A stretch of DNA of 64,000 nt from Ga0074130 sp964499485 (GCA_964499485.1 CAZCLF010000002.1:124001-188000), one strand, 5' to 3'; positions 53,670 to 62,884 are shown, numbered from the stretch's first letter. Numbers and translations: made by a program. Notes: generated by a model not told the origin, from the letters alone.

Positions 53670-54632
53670 ATGAGCGCCAACAACCCTATAACGGCAAGCA
53701 CCTTCCATGCAGGCGAAGTCCGTCTACAGGAGCTGTCTGGTCTGGCTGAAAAAATGGCGGAGATTGGGTCGCGCGTCATACGACGCCATATGCCGGATCA
53801 ACATCGTGAGTTCTTTAGCCACTTGCCTTACATGATTGTTGGCGCACTGGATGACAAGCGTCAGCCTTGGGCCACCATCCTTCCTGGCACGCCCGGCTTC
53901 ATGCAATCACCAACGCCAACCACGCTGCACATAGCAGCGCTGCCGGGCACAGACGATCCGCTCGCCCATGCCCTGCAACGAGGCTCCCCCATCGGTATGC
54001 TCGGTTTTGAAGCCCATACGCGGCGGCGTAACCGCGTCAATGGCACCGTTGTCGATACTGATGCAAATGTTTTTGTTGTGCAAGTCACGGAGAGCTTCGG
54101 TAATTGCCCCAAGTACATTCAGGCACGAACCGCGACACCGACCGCTCTCCCAGAGGGTGCTGGTGCCCAGGCCATGGAAGTGCTGGATGAACAGACACGC
54201 GCCTTCATCGCTCAAGCCGATACGATGTTCATCGCCAGTGCGCATCCGCAAGCTGGCACAGAAGGGCACGGTGTTGATGTCTCGCACCGCGGCGGAAAGC
54301 CCGGCTTCATCAAAATCACGCGCAGCGAACATGGCAAGGACTGCCTGCAACTGCCAGACTTTGTCGGTAACTTCTTTTTTAACACTTTCGGCAACATCGC
54401 CTTGAACCCGCGTGTCGGGCTACTCTTCATCGACTACGCCAGTCACAACCTGCTGCACATCGCCGGGCATGCGCGGCTGATTCTCGATGGGCCGGAGATT
54501 GACGCGTATGCAGGAGCAGAGCGCATCCTGAGCATTGATGTCGATTCGGCCATCTGGCGCAGCAATGCCCTACCGCTGCAATGGAGCGAAGCAGAACTAT
54601 CCCCTTTTCTCGAAAACACCGGGGAGTGGTGA
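53670..54632 (+). CDS. Pyridoxamine 5'-phosphate oxidase-family protein
   Basis: A 320-residue protein of the COG3576-like, FMN-binding split-barrel group. Blocks include EFFSHLPYMIVGALDDKRQP, DTMFIASAHP, SHRGGKPGFIKI and NPRVGLLFIDYASHNLLHIAG. It has two split-barrel-like halves, so it is longer than PdxH. FMN or F420-like cofactor use is inferred from the fold. It starts 2 bp after the GST stop, so both are one LysR-linked operon, probably for detoxification. Confidence 0.87.
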   Translation: MSANNPITASTFHAGEVRLQELSGLAEKMAEIGSRVIRRHMPDQHREFFSHLPYMIVGALDDKRQPWATILPGTPGFMQSPTPTTLHIAALPGTDDPLAHALQRGSPIGMLGFEAHTRRRNRVNGTVVDTDANVFVVQVTESFGNCPKYIQARTATPTALPEGAGAQAMEVLDEQTRAFIAQADTMFIASAHPQAGTEGHGVDVSHRGGKPGFIKITRSEHGKDCLQLPDFVGNFFFNTFGNIALNPRVGLLFIDYASHNLLHIAGHARLILDGPEIDAYAGAERILSIDVDSAIWRSNALPLQWSEAELSPFLENTGEW

Positions 54633-54664
54633 GAACGATCCGATTGATCACCCCTAGGAGACAC

Positions 54665-55450
54665 TTACGGCTGCGGATAGCCGAGAATCCAACCCTCCAG
54701 GGGCGGTAGGGCCATCTCATCGCACGACACTACTGGCGCAAAATCTGTGCTCAGCGAGCCATCCTGATCTGCCTCTGCCAGCCAGCGGCATAAGGCATAG
54801 GCATCGTGCTGATCTTGTTTCAGGAAAGTGTTTGGATAACGGTGGCTGACCAAGGCCGGGTAGGCCTCGCAGATCACTGAACCTCCGACAGGGGTAGTCC
54901 AGCCATCAAACGGCCAGCAGTGCAGCGATGGGACTTCCTGCAATAACCAGCGCAGCCACGGCAGACCAGCGTGGGTCGAACTCGCCACACTACCCGGCAC
55001 ATCAAAATGGAACACCGACTTGGCAGCGCACTGCTGCTCGACTACGCGCCGCCAGCGTGAATCTCCACTGCGGGCTGCGCCACTACCGACACGACCATCA
55101 CGCACATCTCGCACCGTGACGTCTGGCGTATCGGTTGGCCAGTGTTGGCAGAAGTCGTCCAGAAACCCACGCCAGTCGGCAGCTAACCCATGCCGCTCGA
55201 AATACGCCTGCGGAAACGCGAAGCCGTGATCCACCCCCACCACCGTTGCCACCGGCTCGCGTAAGCGATCGCGCAACCAATGCACTAGTGCTTCGCGGCT
55301 CCAGTGCCCGGAAGGCCGCGAAGGGTTACGCATCTCTTGAGGCGCATCACTGCCTACCGCCATAAACACTCGCAAGCCACTTAAGCCGGTTTGCGATGTG
55401 GCAGCGCCGGAGTAGTCGATGCCGATGTAGCGTTGAAACTTGGTGCTCAC
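54665..55450 (-). CDS. DUF429 family protein
   Basis: A 261-residue protein starting at a GTG with an RNase H-like first strand YIGIDYSGAA, a second acidic position GVDHGFAFP and the C-terminal DQHDAYALCRWLAEA. These agree with DUF429, a predicted RNase-H-fold nuclease family without known substrate. It is followed on the same strand, on its upstream side, by a DUF3429 gene 23 bp away, so the pair may be co-transcribed. Confidence 0.8.
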   Translation of the reverse strand: MSTKFQRYIGIDYSGAATSQTGLSGLRVFMAVGSDAPQEMRNPSRPSGHWSREALVHWLRDRLREPVATVVGVDHGFAFPQAYFERHGLAADWRGFLDDFCQHWPTDTPDVTVRDVRDGRVGSGAARSGDSRWRRVVEQQCAAKSVFHFDVPGSVASSTHAGLPWLRWLLQEVPSLHCWPFDGWTTPVGGSVICEAYPALVSHRYPNTFLKQDQHDAYALCRWLAEADQDGSLSTDFAPVVSCDEMALPPLEGWILGYPQP

Positions 55451-55473
55451 AGCTACTCACCCATGCCGGACAA

Positions 55474-55965
55474 TCAGGCCAGCAGCCATACGCCAGCGAG
55501 GAGCGAGAGCACAGCCAATGTTGTCAGACGAATTCGCAAACGCAGATACCAAGCTGGCACACCACCGCAACGCATTTGGTAGACATCACAAGCATACTGA
55601 ACCAGCAAGCCCAAGGACAACAGCAGTGAACCTTCCATACCGCCGAGCAAGCAGGCCAGCCAGCCGATCAGTGAGGGCACCACGCTCCAAATGAACAATG
55701 CATGCTGGCGCCCGCTATCGATCTCGGGCATGACCATCGCCAGCCCCCAGTGGATTGCTCCAAGAAAGCTCAGAATCACTGCGCCATACAACTGCTGTGC
55801 ATGGAGTAAACGCGGCGTCAGCGTTGGCTCAAATAAGCCAAGCAACAGCGGCGCAGCAAAAGGGATCAGCCCGGCAAAGCCCAGCCAAGAGACCACAGCA
55901 GGCGGCGGGAGCGCATTCAGGCTCAGGGGGGAGGCAACATTGCGGGTATGGGCGTGCATGATCAT
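55474..55965 (-). CDS. DUF3429 family membrane protein
   Basis: A 163-residue protein with about five membrane helices: VVSWLGFAGLIPFAAPLLLG, LYGAVILSFLGAIHWGLAM, the next after RQHALFIWSVVPSLIGWLAC, then LLLSLGLLVQYACD and a C-terminal helix. SFLGAIHWG with a conserved His-Trp is the DUF3429 hallmark. Function is unknown. Two ATG codons (55965, 55959) are possible starts. Confidence 0.83.
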   Translation of the reverse strand: MIMHAHTRNVASPLSLNALPPPAVVSWLGFAGLIPFAAPLLLGLFEPTLTPRLLHAQQLYGAVILSFLGAIHWGLAMVMPEIDSGRQHALFIWSVVPSLIGWLACLLGGMEGSLLLSLGLLVQYACDVYQMRCGGVPAWYLRLRIRLTTLAVLSLLAGVWLLA

Positions 55966-56030
55966 TCTCTATGCAAAGAAACACCCTTCCCCGTCTGTAT
56001 TCTACCCACAGACATAGGGCCACGGCGCAG

Positions 56031-56378
56031 TCAGCGTGGCTTGATGCGGGTACTTTTTGCCACGCGCTCGTAAAAGCCCGGCGGCTTGTTGCTCACCCAA
56101 GTGATGAACTTCTGCATCTGCGGATGCGCACGAAGCGCCTCGGCTGTGTTCAGCTCACGCGCTAACTCAGTCTCAGTGAATAAACCATGAATTTGTCGAT
56201 GGCAGATACGATGCAAATACTCAGTCGCACGGCCACCCTTGGACTTGGGCACCAGATGATGGGCATCCTTCTGTGCATCGGGAATGACGCGCTCGCAGAT
56301 TGGGCAGATCAAGGGTGCAGGTGGCGCCTGCATCAATACAGCATTGGCAAGCTGATTTTTACGCACCTTGCCCAACAT
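56031..56378 (-). CDS. HNH endonuclease family protein
   Basis: A 116-residue protein with a zinc-knuckle start LICPICERVIP, then the HNH core AHHLVPKSKGG and LHRICHRQIHGLF. The C-terminal WVSNKPPGFYERV block is typical of a host-encoded HNH group in Proteobacteria, not of a phage. ATG at 56378 lies 5 bp after the stop of the DCC gene, with AAAGG upstream. A longer reading to 56510 would overlap that gene and is rejected. The DNA target is unknown. Confidence 0.87.
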   Translation of the reverse strand: MLGKVRKNQLANAVLMQAPPAPLICPICERVIPDAQKDAHHLVPKSKGGRATEYLHRICHRQIHGLFTETELARELNTAEALRAHPQMQKFITWVSNKPPGFYERVAKSTRIKPR

Positions 56379-56383
56379 ACTGC

Positions 56384-56809
56384 TTAGCCTTTGTCGAAAT
56401 GCCGTACCAAAGCCTGCACACCCGGGCGCACCTTGAGGAACAGGCGGTACAAGCCCTCCATCAGCCACGGCATACCGGGAATACGGAACAACAGGGCCAG
56501 ATAACGCCACCCCGGCAACTGCGACCAGACATGAGCAAACGCGCGCGCACCGCTCAACATCTCACCTGCCTCGGTACGCACATGAAAGCGCCGCATCAGC
56601 TGCACTTGCGAAACACCATGCAAACCTTCCGGCGCGGCGCTGCTGACATCCTGCCAATCAATCGGTGCATCTGCCGGCAAAGAACGGTACAGCCCGACCT
56701 CGCGGCGACACAGTGGGCACGAGTTATCGAAATAGACCGTGGTACAAGCAGGTGCAGCCTCTGTAGGTGCCGCGCCCTGCTGAGCGGTGTCACTCGTTTC
56801 GCCATGCAT
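56384..56809 (-). CDS. DCC-family thiol-disulfide oxidoreductase (DUF393)
   Basis: A 141-residue protein with the DCC signature DNSCPLCRREVGLYR, a thioredoxin-like CxxC on a predicted thioredoxin fold, and the usual IPGMPWLMEGLYRLFLKVRP tail. ATG at 56809 has AAAGGG seven bases upstream; an upstream start would add 24 non-family residues. It is the first gene of a DCC-HNH pair. Partner proteins are unknown. Confidence 0.88.
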   Translation of the reverse strand: MHGETSDTAQQGAAPTEAAPACTTVYFDNSCPLCRREVGLYRSLPADAPIDWQDVSSAAPEGLHGVSQVQLMRRFHVRTEAGEMLSGARAFAHVWSQLPGWRYLALLFRIPGMPWLMEGLYRLFLKVRPGVQALVRHFDKG

Positions 56810-56913
56810 TGAAGTCCCTTTCAGAGATGCCCCCACAACATACGCCCCTTCACACTGTATGGAGGCATACATCGCACGCAAGTTCCGTCAGGGATTAACG
56901 CACACACAGAAAC

Positions 56914-56940
56914 ATTCCGCACGCTTAATTCGTGCGGAAT
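56914..56940 (-). terminator. Hairpin terminator downstream of the SPFH gene
   Basis: ATTCCGCACG (56914-56923) and CGTGCGGAAT (56931-56940) pair perfectly around CTTAATT. On the minus strand only GTTTCTGTG follows, so the T-tract is weak. Confidence 0.65.
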
Positions 56941-56952
56941 GGATTTGTTGAT

Positions 56953-57807
56953 TTACTTACCGACGTTGAGGAAAGGAATCGGTGCGCCGGCGTAGATGTT
57001 TTGTGGCAACTGACCGTTCCACTTCTCTGCCTTGATCTTTTCGACCTCAATACGATTCAGCTCCAGTACGTCCTTGGAACGTGCCAGTGCTTCGCTCTTG
57101 AGGTGAATCGATTTTGCCTCTGCTTCAGCCGTTGCCACAGTGGCCTTGGCCTCAGCCTCGGCAACCGCAACCTTCTGCTTTTGCTCGGCCTCAACCGTTT
57201 TCAGCTTGTTCTCAGCAGCTAGCTTCTTTTGCTCTTGCGTCACCTTCTCGTTAATTGCGGCCATGTAATCGCCCGAGAATGAAAAGTTGCGCATATCAAT
57301 ATTGACCACTTGTGCACCATATAAAGCCAGCTTTGTGGTCAACCCCGCTGCGATTTCTGACGACACTGCTTGACGCTTGGCAATCAGATCCGTTGCCACA
57401 TAGCGCGCAGTCACAGCCTTAAAGACTTCCTGCGTTGCTGTGCCCACATAGCTGTCGAGATTCCCGTCGCGGCTGTAATTCTCGAATACATCCGCCACCT
57501 TATCGGGCTGGATACGATAACGCACCGTCATGCTCACACTCACAGGCTGCGTATCTGCGGTTGCGCCATCTGCCTTTTCGACATCAGCTTGTTCAGCACG
57601 TACATTGAAAATGTTCAGCTTCTGCCAGGGCGGCAGAATCACCAGTCCTTCGGTCTCAATGCCGACGATCCTGCCGAACTGTGTCACCACACCCCGATGA
57701 CCTGTGGGTACCTGGCCGAATGGCCAAATGATGGCGAGGGCCAGCAAAACCGCCACCCCAATTGCCACATACTTCACCAACGACATTTGACCTTCTGCCT
57801 GCAGCAT
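56953..57807 (-). CDS. SPFH/prohibitin-family membrane protein
   Basis: A 284-residue protein with one N-terminal helix (VAIGVAVLLALAIIWPFG), an SPFH/Band-7 domain (TGHRGVVTQFGRIVG, VSMTVRYRIQP) and a long Ala/Glu/Lys coiled coil (about 200-255). ATG at 57807 follows AAAGGGGAAATCA, a strong Shine-Dalgarno, and is preferred over a GTG at 57855. Prohibitin-like SPFH proteins form large membrane cages, often modulating FtsH-type proteases. No protease gene is adjacent here. Confidence 0.93.
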   Translation of the reverse strand: MLQAEGQMSLVKYVAIGVAVLLALAIIWPFGQVPTGHRGVVTQFGRIVGIETEGLVILPPWQKLNIFNVRAEQADVEKADGATADTQPVSVSMTVRYRIQPDKVADVFENYSRDGNLDSYVGTATQEVFKAVTARYVATDLIAKRQAVSSEIAAGLTTKLALYGAQVVNIDMRNFSFSGDYMAAINEKVTQEQKKLAAENKLKTVEAEQKQKVAVAEAEAKATVATAEAEAKSIHLKSEALARSKDVLELNRIEVEKIKAEKWNGQLPQNIYAGAPIPFLNVGK

Positions 57808-58017
57808 TGATTTCCCCTTTATATGGATTGAAACGTCTTCCCAGCGTCTCAGCACGGCTCTCAGCAGTACGCCTCAAGCTATCGGCGGACTAGTACCAGC
57901 GGAATGAACTTTACCATCCAGTCGCAATATTCATACTTTACGGAATATCAAATTATTGACTGCCACTTTATCTGTATCGATGTTTAGGCACTTCCCTCAG
58001 CTGACAACGGGCAAAGC

Positions 58018-58563
58018 TCAACGCCCCACCGTCATCCGCCGCAGCACATCGTCCTTGGTGATGAAATGATGCTTGAGCGCTGCGCCAATATGCGTAGCCA
58101 AAATAGCGATCAGTCCATACGCGATATAGCTATGCGCCGCGGCGTAGAACTCGAGCAGCGCTTCGTCTTTGTCAAAGATCATCGGTACGTCGAACAGACC
58201 AAAGAAGCTGAGGTGATAGCCGCCATAGGATGAGTCCAGATAGCCGGTGACCGGCAGCGCCAGCATGATGAAATACAGCATGGCATGGCCAGCATGGGCT
58301 GCCAGTTGTTCCAGGCGACCCATGGTCACGGGCATACCGGGTGGCGGTGAGATTTTGCGCCAGACAACCCGCACAACCAACAATACAAATACGCCGCTAC
58401 CGATGGTCTTGTGCAGATCATAGAGTGCCCACTTGGGGTCGCCATCTGGCTCACTGGTCATGTAAAGCCCTAAGCCAATCAAACCCAGAATCATGAGCGC
58501 CATGACCCAATGCAACAGCTTGGCGACACTACCGTAAGTGTGAGGTGTATTACGCAGCGACAT
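58018..58563 (-). CDS. Cytochrome b561 family membrane protein
   Basis: A 181-residue four-helix cytochrome b561. Probable haem ligands are His in KLLHWVMALM, DLHKTIGSGV, AHAGHAMLYFIMLALPVTG and AAAHSYIAYG. It is the more canonical of the two b561 proteins here. Its start overlaps the end of the MFS gene by 14 bp, so both are one transcript. Confidence 0.93.
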   Translation of the reverse strand: MSLRNTPHTYGSVAKLLHWVMALMILGLIGLGLYMTSEPDGDPKWALYDLHKTIGSGVFVLLVVRVVWRKISPPPGMPVTMGRLEQLAAHAGHAMLYFIMLALPVTGYLDSSYGGYHLSFFGLFDVPMIFDKDEALLEFYAAAHSYIAYGLIAILATHIGAALKHHFITKDDVLRRMTVGR

Positions 58564-59737
58564 GGTGTTCCCCTTTTGAAAACAGCTTCCAGGCGACTGT
58601 GGCCGCCACTATCCAGAAAACCAGCGCCACCGTTTCAAGCACCAGTGCATCCACTTTCACCAACTTGTCCAACGTGATGCGCCCTGCGGCTGCCAGCGAC
58701 AGCATGCAGAACCAGCCACCCATCGCGAGGCCATTGCCCATGCGAGTGGGCCATATGCGGACGACGCGCAAGGCTGAAAGGAAGAATGCGCCCCAAGATG
58801 CCCCTAACAAGGCTTGCCCAGCAAGCAGCACAGGCAAACTCGGCGCACTCAGGCACACCAACAACGCCCCACTGCCTAAGCAGGCTGCGTTACGTAACAC
58901 TAGGCCGGCGCCGTGTTGATGCACCCAGCGCGGGACCACGATCATCGCCAAGCTGAAACCGACCCAAAACACAGGCAGCAACCATGGCAAGGTCTCCGCA
59001 CTGACAAACTGTCGATACAGCACGACTGAGGCAACAAAGGCATGAAACTGAAAGCCACAGGCCAGCAATAAGGTCAGCCCAAACACCCAAGCAATCGGAC
59101 GTGACGGCAGTGCGCCAGCGGTATCAGGCGTTGGCGGCGTTCGGGCGGGTAAAGGCGGAACCGATGGCAAGCTAAAGCCGGCGATAGCCAGCGCAGCAGA
59201 CGACAGCAAGAAAGGTAGCAAAGGGCTTACCCCTTTCAACCACAGGCCGATGAAGGGGGCGACAGCAGCACCCAGCGCAATCCCTGCGGCAACCTGCGCA
59301 AGACGTGTGGTTTGATTTGGCGCGCCCGGCAAACGATCCAGCAGCACAAACAAGGGCGCACGCAAGACCGAGGCGCTCACCACCCACACCGCTGTCGCCA
59401 ATAACAACAAACCGGGTGTGCTGGACACATAAGCTGCAACCAATGGCAGTGCCACAAATGCGGCGGCGGCAAGCAGATTAAAGGCAATCACCAACGGCGC
59501 TAGACGACGTGTCTGGGCCTCGATGCGATCCGCCCACACCCCCATCAAGGGGTCCATCACGGCAAACACGATTTGATCGAACAGAAAAATCGCCGCCAAC
59601 CAGCTCCGGTCCAAACCCACCGACACGAGCAGATCACCAAAATAGACGCCGTAGACGATCCAAGTGATCATGAACAAAAACTGAATCGCGGCAATTCTCA
59701 AAGTCGCCGCTTGCGCGCTACTGTCTGCTGTGTGCAT
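58550..59737 (-). CDS. Major facilitator superfamily transporter
   Basis: A 395-residue protein with 12 predicted helices in two halves. Motif-A-like residues appear as DPLMGVWADRIE in the first loop. The start is placed at ATG 59737 (MHTADSS); a TTG lies 12 bp upstream. The substrate cannot be predicted. It is followed by a b561 gene, overlapping by 14 bp; a functional link is not obvious. Confidence 0.87.
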   Translation of the reverse strand: MHTADSSAQAATLRIAAIQFLFMITWIVYGVYFGDLLVSVGLDRSWLAAIFLFDQIVFAVMDPLMGVWADRIEAQTRRLAPLVIAFNLLAAAAFVALPLVAAYVSSTPGLLLLATAVWVVSASVLRAPLFVLLDRLPGAPNQTTRLAQVAAGIALGAAVAPFIGLWLKGVSPLLPFLLSSAALAIAGFSLPSVPPLPARTPPTPDTAGALPSRPIAWVFGLTLLLACGFQFHAFVASVVLYRQFVSAETLPWLLPVFWVGFSLAMIVVPRWVHQHGAGLVLRNAACLGSGALLVCLSAPSLPVLLAGQALLGASWGAFFLSALRVVRIWPTRMGNGLAMGGWFCMLSLAAAGRITLDKLVKVDALVLETVALVFWIVAATVAWKLFSKGEHHVAA

Positions 59738-59969
59738 GTGGATATCCAAAGCCGGAGACGTTGTGTCGCTAGGTGAGGTTCAATTCACAAGCGAAACTTA
59801 AAAATGAAACCAAGCAAGGTTCGCACTTTAATACAACTTGATGGTACAAAATAAAGTCATCTCAATACGCACGACACTCTGAGTGGTGTTGGAGTGGTTT
59901 GACGATGACTATCAATCTGCACTAACGAAGCATCCTGATCAGTGACTCAGGTTCGACCACGGTGAGCAA

Positions 59970-60320
59970 ATGAGCAAAATACTCAAGAAAATTGCAATCG
60001 CAGTAGGCACGCTGATGATTCTGCTTGTCTTACTAGTGGGCGGATTTGGCCTCTATTTTTTCATCACTGACAGCGGCATCAAAGACAAAGCCACCACATT
60101 CTGTAGCTCACTAGTGGCAGGCAGTTCAACAACCGGGATCGTTGAGCAAATTCAAGGCCTCGAGATCCGCGCAATGACGCAAGGATGGAAGCGACTCGAG
60201 AACGCCCAAGACGAGTTACAAGTGGTGTTTCCGGGAGCAATACCGCGAGACGGCTATCTGTGCACAATCTCGGCTAAAGACGAACGAGTGATCAGCGCAA
60301 GCTTAAGTCGGTTGGATTAA
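59970..60320 (+). CDS. Hypothetical small membrane-anchored protein
   Basis: A 116-residue protein with one N-terminal helix (AVGTLMILLVLLVGGFGLYF) and a small soluble part of about 80 residues with two cysteines (TTFCSSLV, GYLCTISAKD) that could form a disulfide. The upstream sequence is GGTGAGCAA, a modest ribosome site. I do not recognise the family. It lies alone between the MFS operon and pgeF, in somewhat AT-richer DNA. Confidence 0.65.
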   Translation: MSKILKKIAIAVGTLMILLVLLVGGFGLYFFITDSGIKDKATTFCSSLVAGSSTTGIVEQIQGLEIRAMTQGWKRLENAQDELQVVFPGAIPRDGYLCTISAKDERVISASLSRLD

Positions 60321-60333
60321 GCGCTTGAAACAC

Positions 60334-61059
60334 TCAATCGCGCCAGATCAGGCTGGCCATGCGACCTGTCACGCCGTCGCGGCGATAGGAATAGAAGCGT
60401 TCAGGATCACTCACGGTGCAAAAGTCACCGCCGTAAATATGGGCGATGCCTGCGGCGGCCAGCCGCTGTCGCGCGAGCTGGTAGATATCGGCCAGCCACT
60501 TATCGCCCTTGGCAACAAATGCAGTGGTTGCACGCGTGTCGTGCGCAACAAAAGCTGCCCTCACCTCATCACCCACTTCAAATGCTTGCGGGCCGATAGC
60601 GGGGCCCAGCCAAGCCAGAATCTCTGACGAAGGTACTTGCATCTGACGCACAGTATTTTCCAGCACCCCAGCCAGCAAACCGCGCCAGCCGGCATGGGCT
60701 ACGCCGACAGCCTTGCCATCGCGACTACAGAACAAAACAGGCAGACAATCCGCAGTCAATACCGCACAGACCTGCCCCGCACTAAAGCTAATGCTGGCAT
60801 CTGCCGAACATCCGGCAAGTGCAGTGTCGGCGACCGCACAGTCAATACCATGTGTCTGATTCAACCACAGTGGATCAGATGGCAAATATGCACGTAACCA
60901 TGCGCGGTTCAGCGCAACATGCGCGGGATCGTCGCCAACATGGTTACCCAGATTCAGCCCTTGCCAAGGGCCCACACTGGCGCCACCTGCACGCGTTGTT
61001 ACCCGCGCGTGAACACCTGCGGGTGCAGGCCAATCGGGCAGGATGAAGGGACTGCTCAT
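60334..61059 (-). CDS. pgeF: Peptidoglycan editing factor PgeF (multicopper oxidase laccase-like fold)
   Basis: A 241-residue DUF152/YfiH protein. Conserved blocks are HVGDDPAHVALNR, LNQTHGIDCAV, ADCLPVLFCSRDG and AHAGWRGLLAGVL, which hold the metal and active-site His and Cys. In E. coli the enzyme removes wrongly added serine from UDP-MurNAc precursors, and homologues act on purine nucleosides. Its start overlaps the rluD stop by ATGA, the common rluD-pgeF arrangement. Confidence 0.93.
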   Translation of the reverse strand: MSSPFILPDWPAPAGVHARVTTRAGGASVGPWQGLNLGNHVGDDPAHVALNRAWLRAYLPSDPLWLNQTHGIDCAVADTALAGCSADASISFSAGQVCAVLTADCLPVLFCSRDGKAVGVAHAGWRGLLAGVLENTVRQMQVPSSEILAWLGPAIGPQAFEVGDEVRAAFVAHDTRATTAFVAKGDKWLADIYQLARQRLAAAGIAHIYGGDFCTVSDPERFYSYRRDGVTGRMASLIWRD

Positions 61060-62075
61060 GGATGCTCGCGCAGGTCTTGCAGCAAGTCCGAGAAATCCTG
61101 CGGCAGCGGAGTTTCCCAGGCCATTTCAAGCCCAGTCACCGGATGCTCCAACGCTAAACGCCAGGCATGCAAGGCTTGGCGAGGGAAAGCATCCAGCCGC
61201 GCATCACCACTCACTTTACGGCCATAGACCTGATCCCCCACCAGCGGATGGGTAATATTCGCCATGTGCACCCGGATTTGATGGGTACGCCCTGTCTCAA
61301 GCCGGCACTCCAGCAAGGTACACCGGGTAAAACGTTCAATGATCACGTAGTGGGTCCGGGCCTCACGCCCGCCTCCCATCACCGCCATGCGGGTGCGGTC
61401 GCGCGCGTGCCGACCTATCGGGGCATCCACTAGGCCATCTTGCAACACCTGCCCCAACGCCAACGCCTGATAGTGACGACGCACCGTCCGTGCTTGTAAC
61501 TGCCTGACCAGTGCCGTCTGTGCAGTCAGCGTCTTGGCGACAACCAGCAGGCCACTTGTGTCCTTATCAAGTCGATGAACAATGCCTGCTCGCGGGACCT
61601 CGGCCAATTGTGGGGCATGATGTAACAGCCCGTTCATCAAAGTGCCGGACCAGTTGCCGCTGCCTGGATGCACGACCAAACCGACCGGCTTGTCGATCAC
61701 AATAAGCGTGTCATCCTCGAACACAATATTGAGCGGGATATTTTCGGCCTGAGCCGCCATGTCCTGCGGCGCCAGCACGGTCTCCATACTGACCTGCTCA
61801 CCGCCCCACACCTTGTGCTTGGCATCGCGAGACTCGCCATCCAGCAGGATATGTCCATCCTTCAGCCAGCCTTGCAGACGGCTGCGCGAGTGATCAGGAA
61901 ACATCTTGGCCAATGCAGCGTCCAGCCGTAAACCGCTATATTCGGCAGGCACAGCCATGAGCATTACATCTTCAGACTCATCAGCAAGGTCGGGGGCATG
62001 GGTGGCTGGGCTATAATCGCCAGCGTCCCTTACGACGCCGTTTGTGGCGTCAATTTTCGAGGCATCATTCATCAT
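61056..62075 (-). CDS. rluD: Ribosomal large subunit pseudouridine synthase D
   Basis: An RluD-type enzyme of about 340 residues: a short N-terminal extension, an S4 domain (LRLDAALAKMFPDHSRSRLQ), and the catalytic core with Asp in HRLDKDTSGLLVVAK. It makes pseudouridines in 23S rRNA helix 69. The start is uncertain: ATG-ATG at 62075/62072 overlaps the bamD start codon, while ATG at 61964 would remove the extension and leave a true intergenic region. None has a Shine-Dalgarno. Its stop is coupled to pgeF. Confidence 0.92.
   Translation of the reverse strand: MMNDASKIDATNGVVRDAGDYSPATHAPDLADESEDVMLMAVPAEYSGLRLDAALAKMFPDHSRSRLQGWLKDGHILLDGESRDAKHKVWGGEQVSMETVLAPQDMAAQAENIPLNIVFEDDTLIVIDKPVGLVVHPGSGNWSGTLMNGLLHHAPQLAEVPRAGIVHRLDKDTSGLLVVAKTLTAQTALVRQLQARTVRRHYQALALGQVLQDGLVDAPIGRHARDRTRMAVMGGGREARTHYVIIERFTRCTLLECRLETGRTHQIRVHMANITHPLVGDQVYGRKVSGDARLDAFPRQALHAWRLALEHPVTGLEMAWETPLPQDFSDLLQDLREHP
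62012..62017 (+). promoter_or_regulatory. -10 element for bamD with a leader hairpin downstream
   Basis: TATAAT at 62012-62017 is a perfect -10 box, giving a start near 62024. The 50-nt leader holds a hairpin, GACGCC (62034-62039) with GGCGTC (62046-62051). No good -35 box is seen. The element lies inside the rluD coding frame if rluD starts at 62075. Confidence 0.5.
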
Positions 62076-62868
62076 GCGTAGTTTAGCGGTTTCTCTGGTT
62101 ATCGCCCTGTCTTTGCTCCTGTCCGGTTGCAGTCTTCTGCCCGACCAGGTTGACGAAACTGCAGGCTGGACTGCCAACAAGCTGTATGCCGAAGCTAAAG
62201 ATGCAATGGCGGATGGCGCATTCGATAAGGCTGTCAAATACTTTGAAAAGCTGGAATCGCGCTACCCGTATGGTCGCTATGCACAACAGGCCCAAATCGA
62301 AGCTGCGTATGCCTACTACAAGCAAGGCGAAGTCGAATCTGCAATTGCTGCCTGTGATCGCTTCATTCGTCTACACCCCAATCACCCGAACGTTGATTAC
62401 GTCTACTACCTGAAGGGTCTGGTGAACTTCAACGAAGATCTAGGCATGCTCGGCCACATCAGCAATCAGGACTTGACCGAACGCGACCCCAAGGCGGCAA
62501 AGGAGTCCTTCGATGCCTTCCGCGACCTGGTTACTCGCTTCCCCGACAGCAAGTACACGCCAGATGCAACGGCGCGGATGAAGTATCTAATTAATGCGTT
62601 GGCCTCACACCAAGTCCACGTTGCCAATTACTATATGAAGCGTGGTGCTTATGTTGCAGCGGTAAATCGTGCCCAGACATCCATCAAGACCTACCCAGAT
62701 GCCCCAGCGAATGAAGCCGCGCTGCTCATCATGGTCAAGGCCTATGACGCGATGAACATGACCGATTTGCGTGATGACGCAGAACGCGTCATGCGCAAGA
62801 ACTTCCCAGACAGTGAGTACTACAAGAAGGGCTTTGGCCGTGAAGTGCCTTGGTGGCAGCTTTGGTAA
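62074..62868 (+). CDS. bamD: BamD, outer membrane protein assembly lipoprotein
   Basis: A 264-residue lipoprotein with the signal peptide MRSLAVSLVIALSLLLSGC, lipobox LSGC, then TPR repeats: LYAEAKDAMADGAFDKAVKY, RYAQQAQIEAAYAYYKQGEV, ESFDAFRDLVTRFPDS and PANEAALLIMVKAYDAMN. As part of the essential BAM complex it binds BamA in the periplasm. Length is close to E. coli BamD (245). It is divergent to rluD, the conserved context of comL/bamD in beta- and gammaproteobacteria. Confidence 0.97.
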   Translation: MRSLAVSLVIALSLLLSGCSLLPDQVDETAGWTANKLYAEAKDAMADGAFDKAVKYFEKLESRYPYGRYAQQAQIEAAYAYYKQGEVESAIAACDRFIRLHPNHPNVDYVYYLKGLVNFNEDLGMLGHISNQDLTERDPKAAKESFDAFRDLVTRFPDSKYTPDATARMKYLINALASHQVHVANYYMKRGAYVAAVNRAQTSIKTYPDAPANEAALLIMVKAYDAMNMTDLRDDAERVMRKNFPDSEYYKKGFGREVPWWQLW

Positions 62869-62884
62869 AGGCGAAGCTACACAG

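Noticed and set aside
56379..56510. Longer N-terminus for the HNH protein
   Set aside because: It would overlap the DCC coding region by over 120 bp in another frame; ATG 56378 fits the spacing and the zinc-knuckle start.
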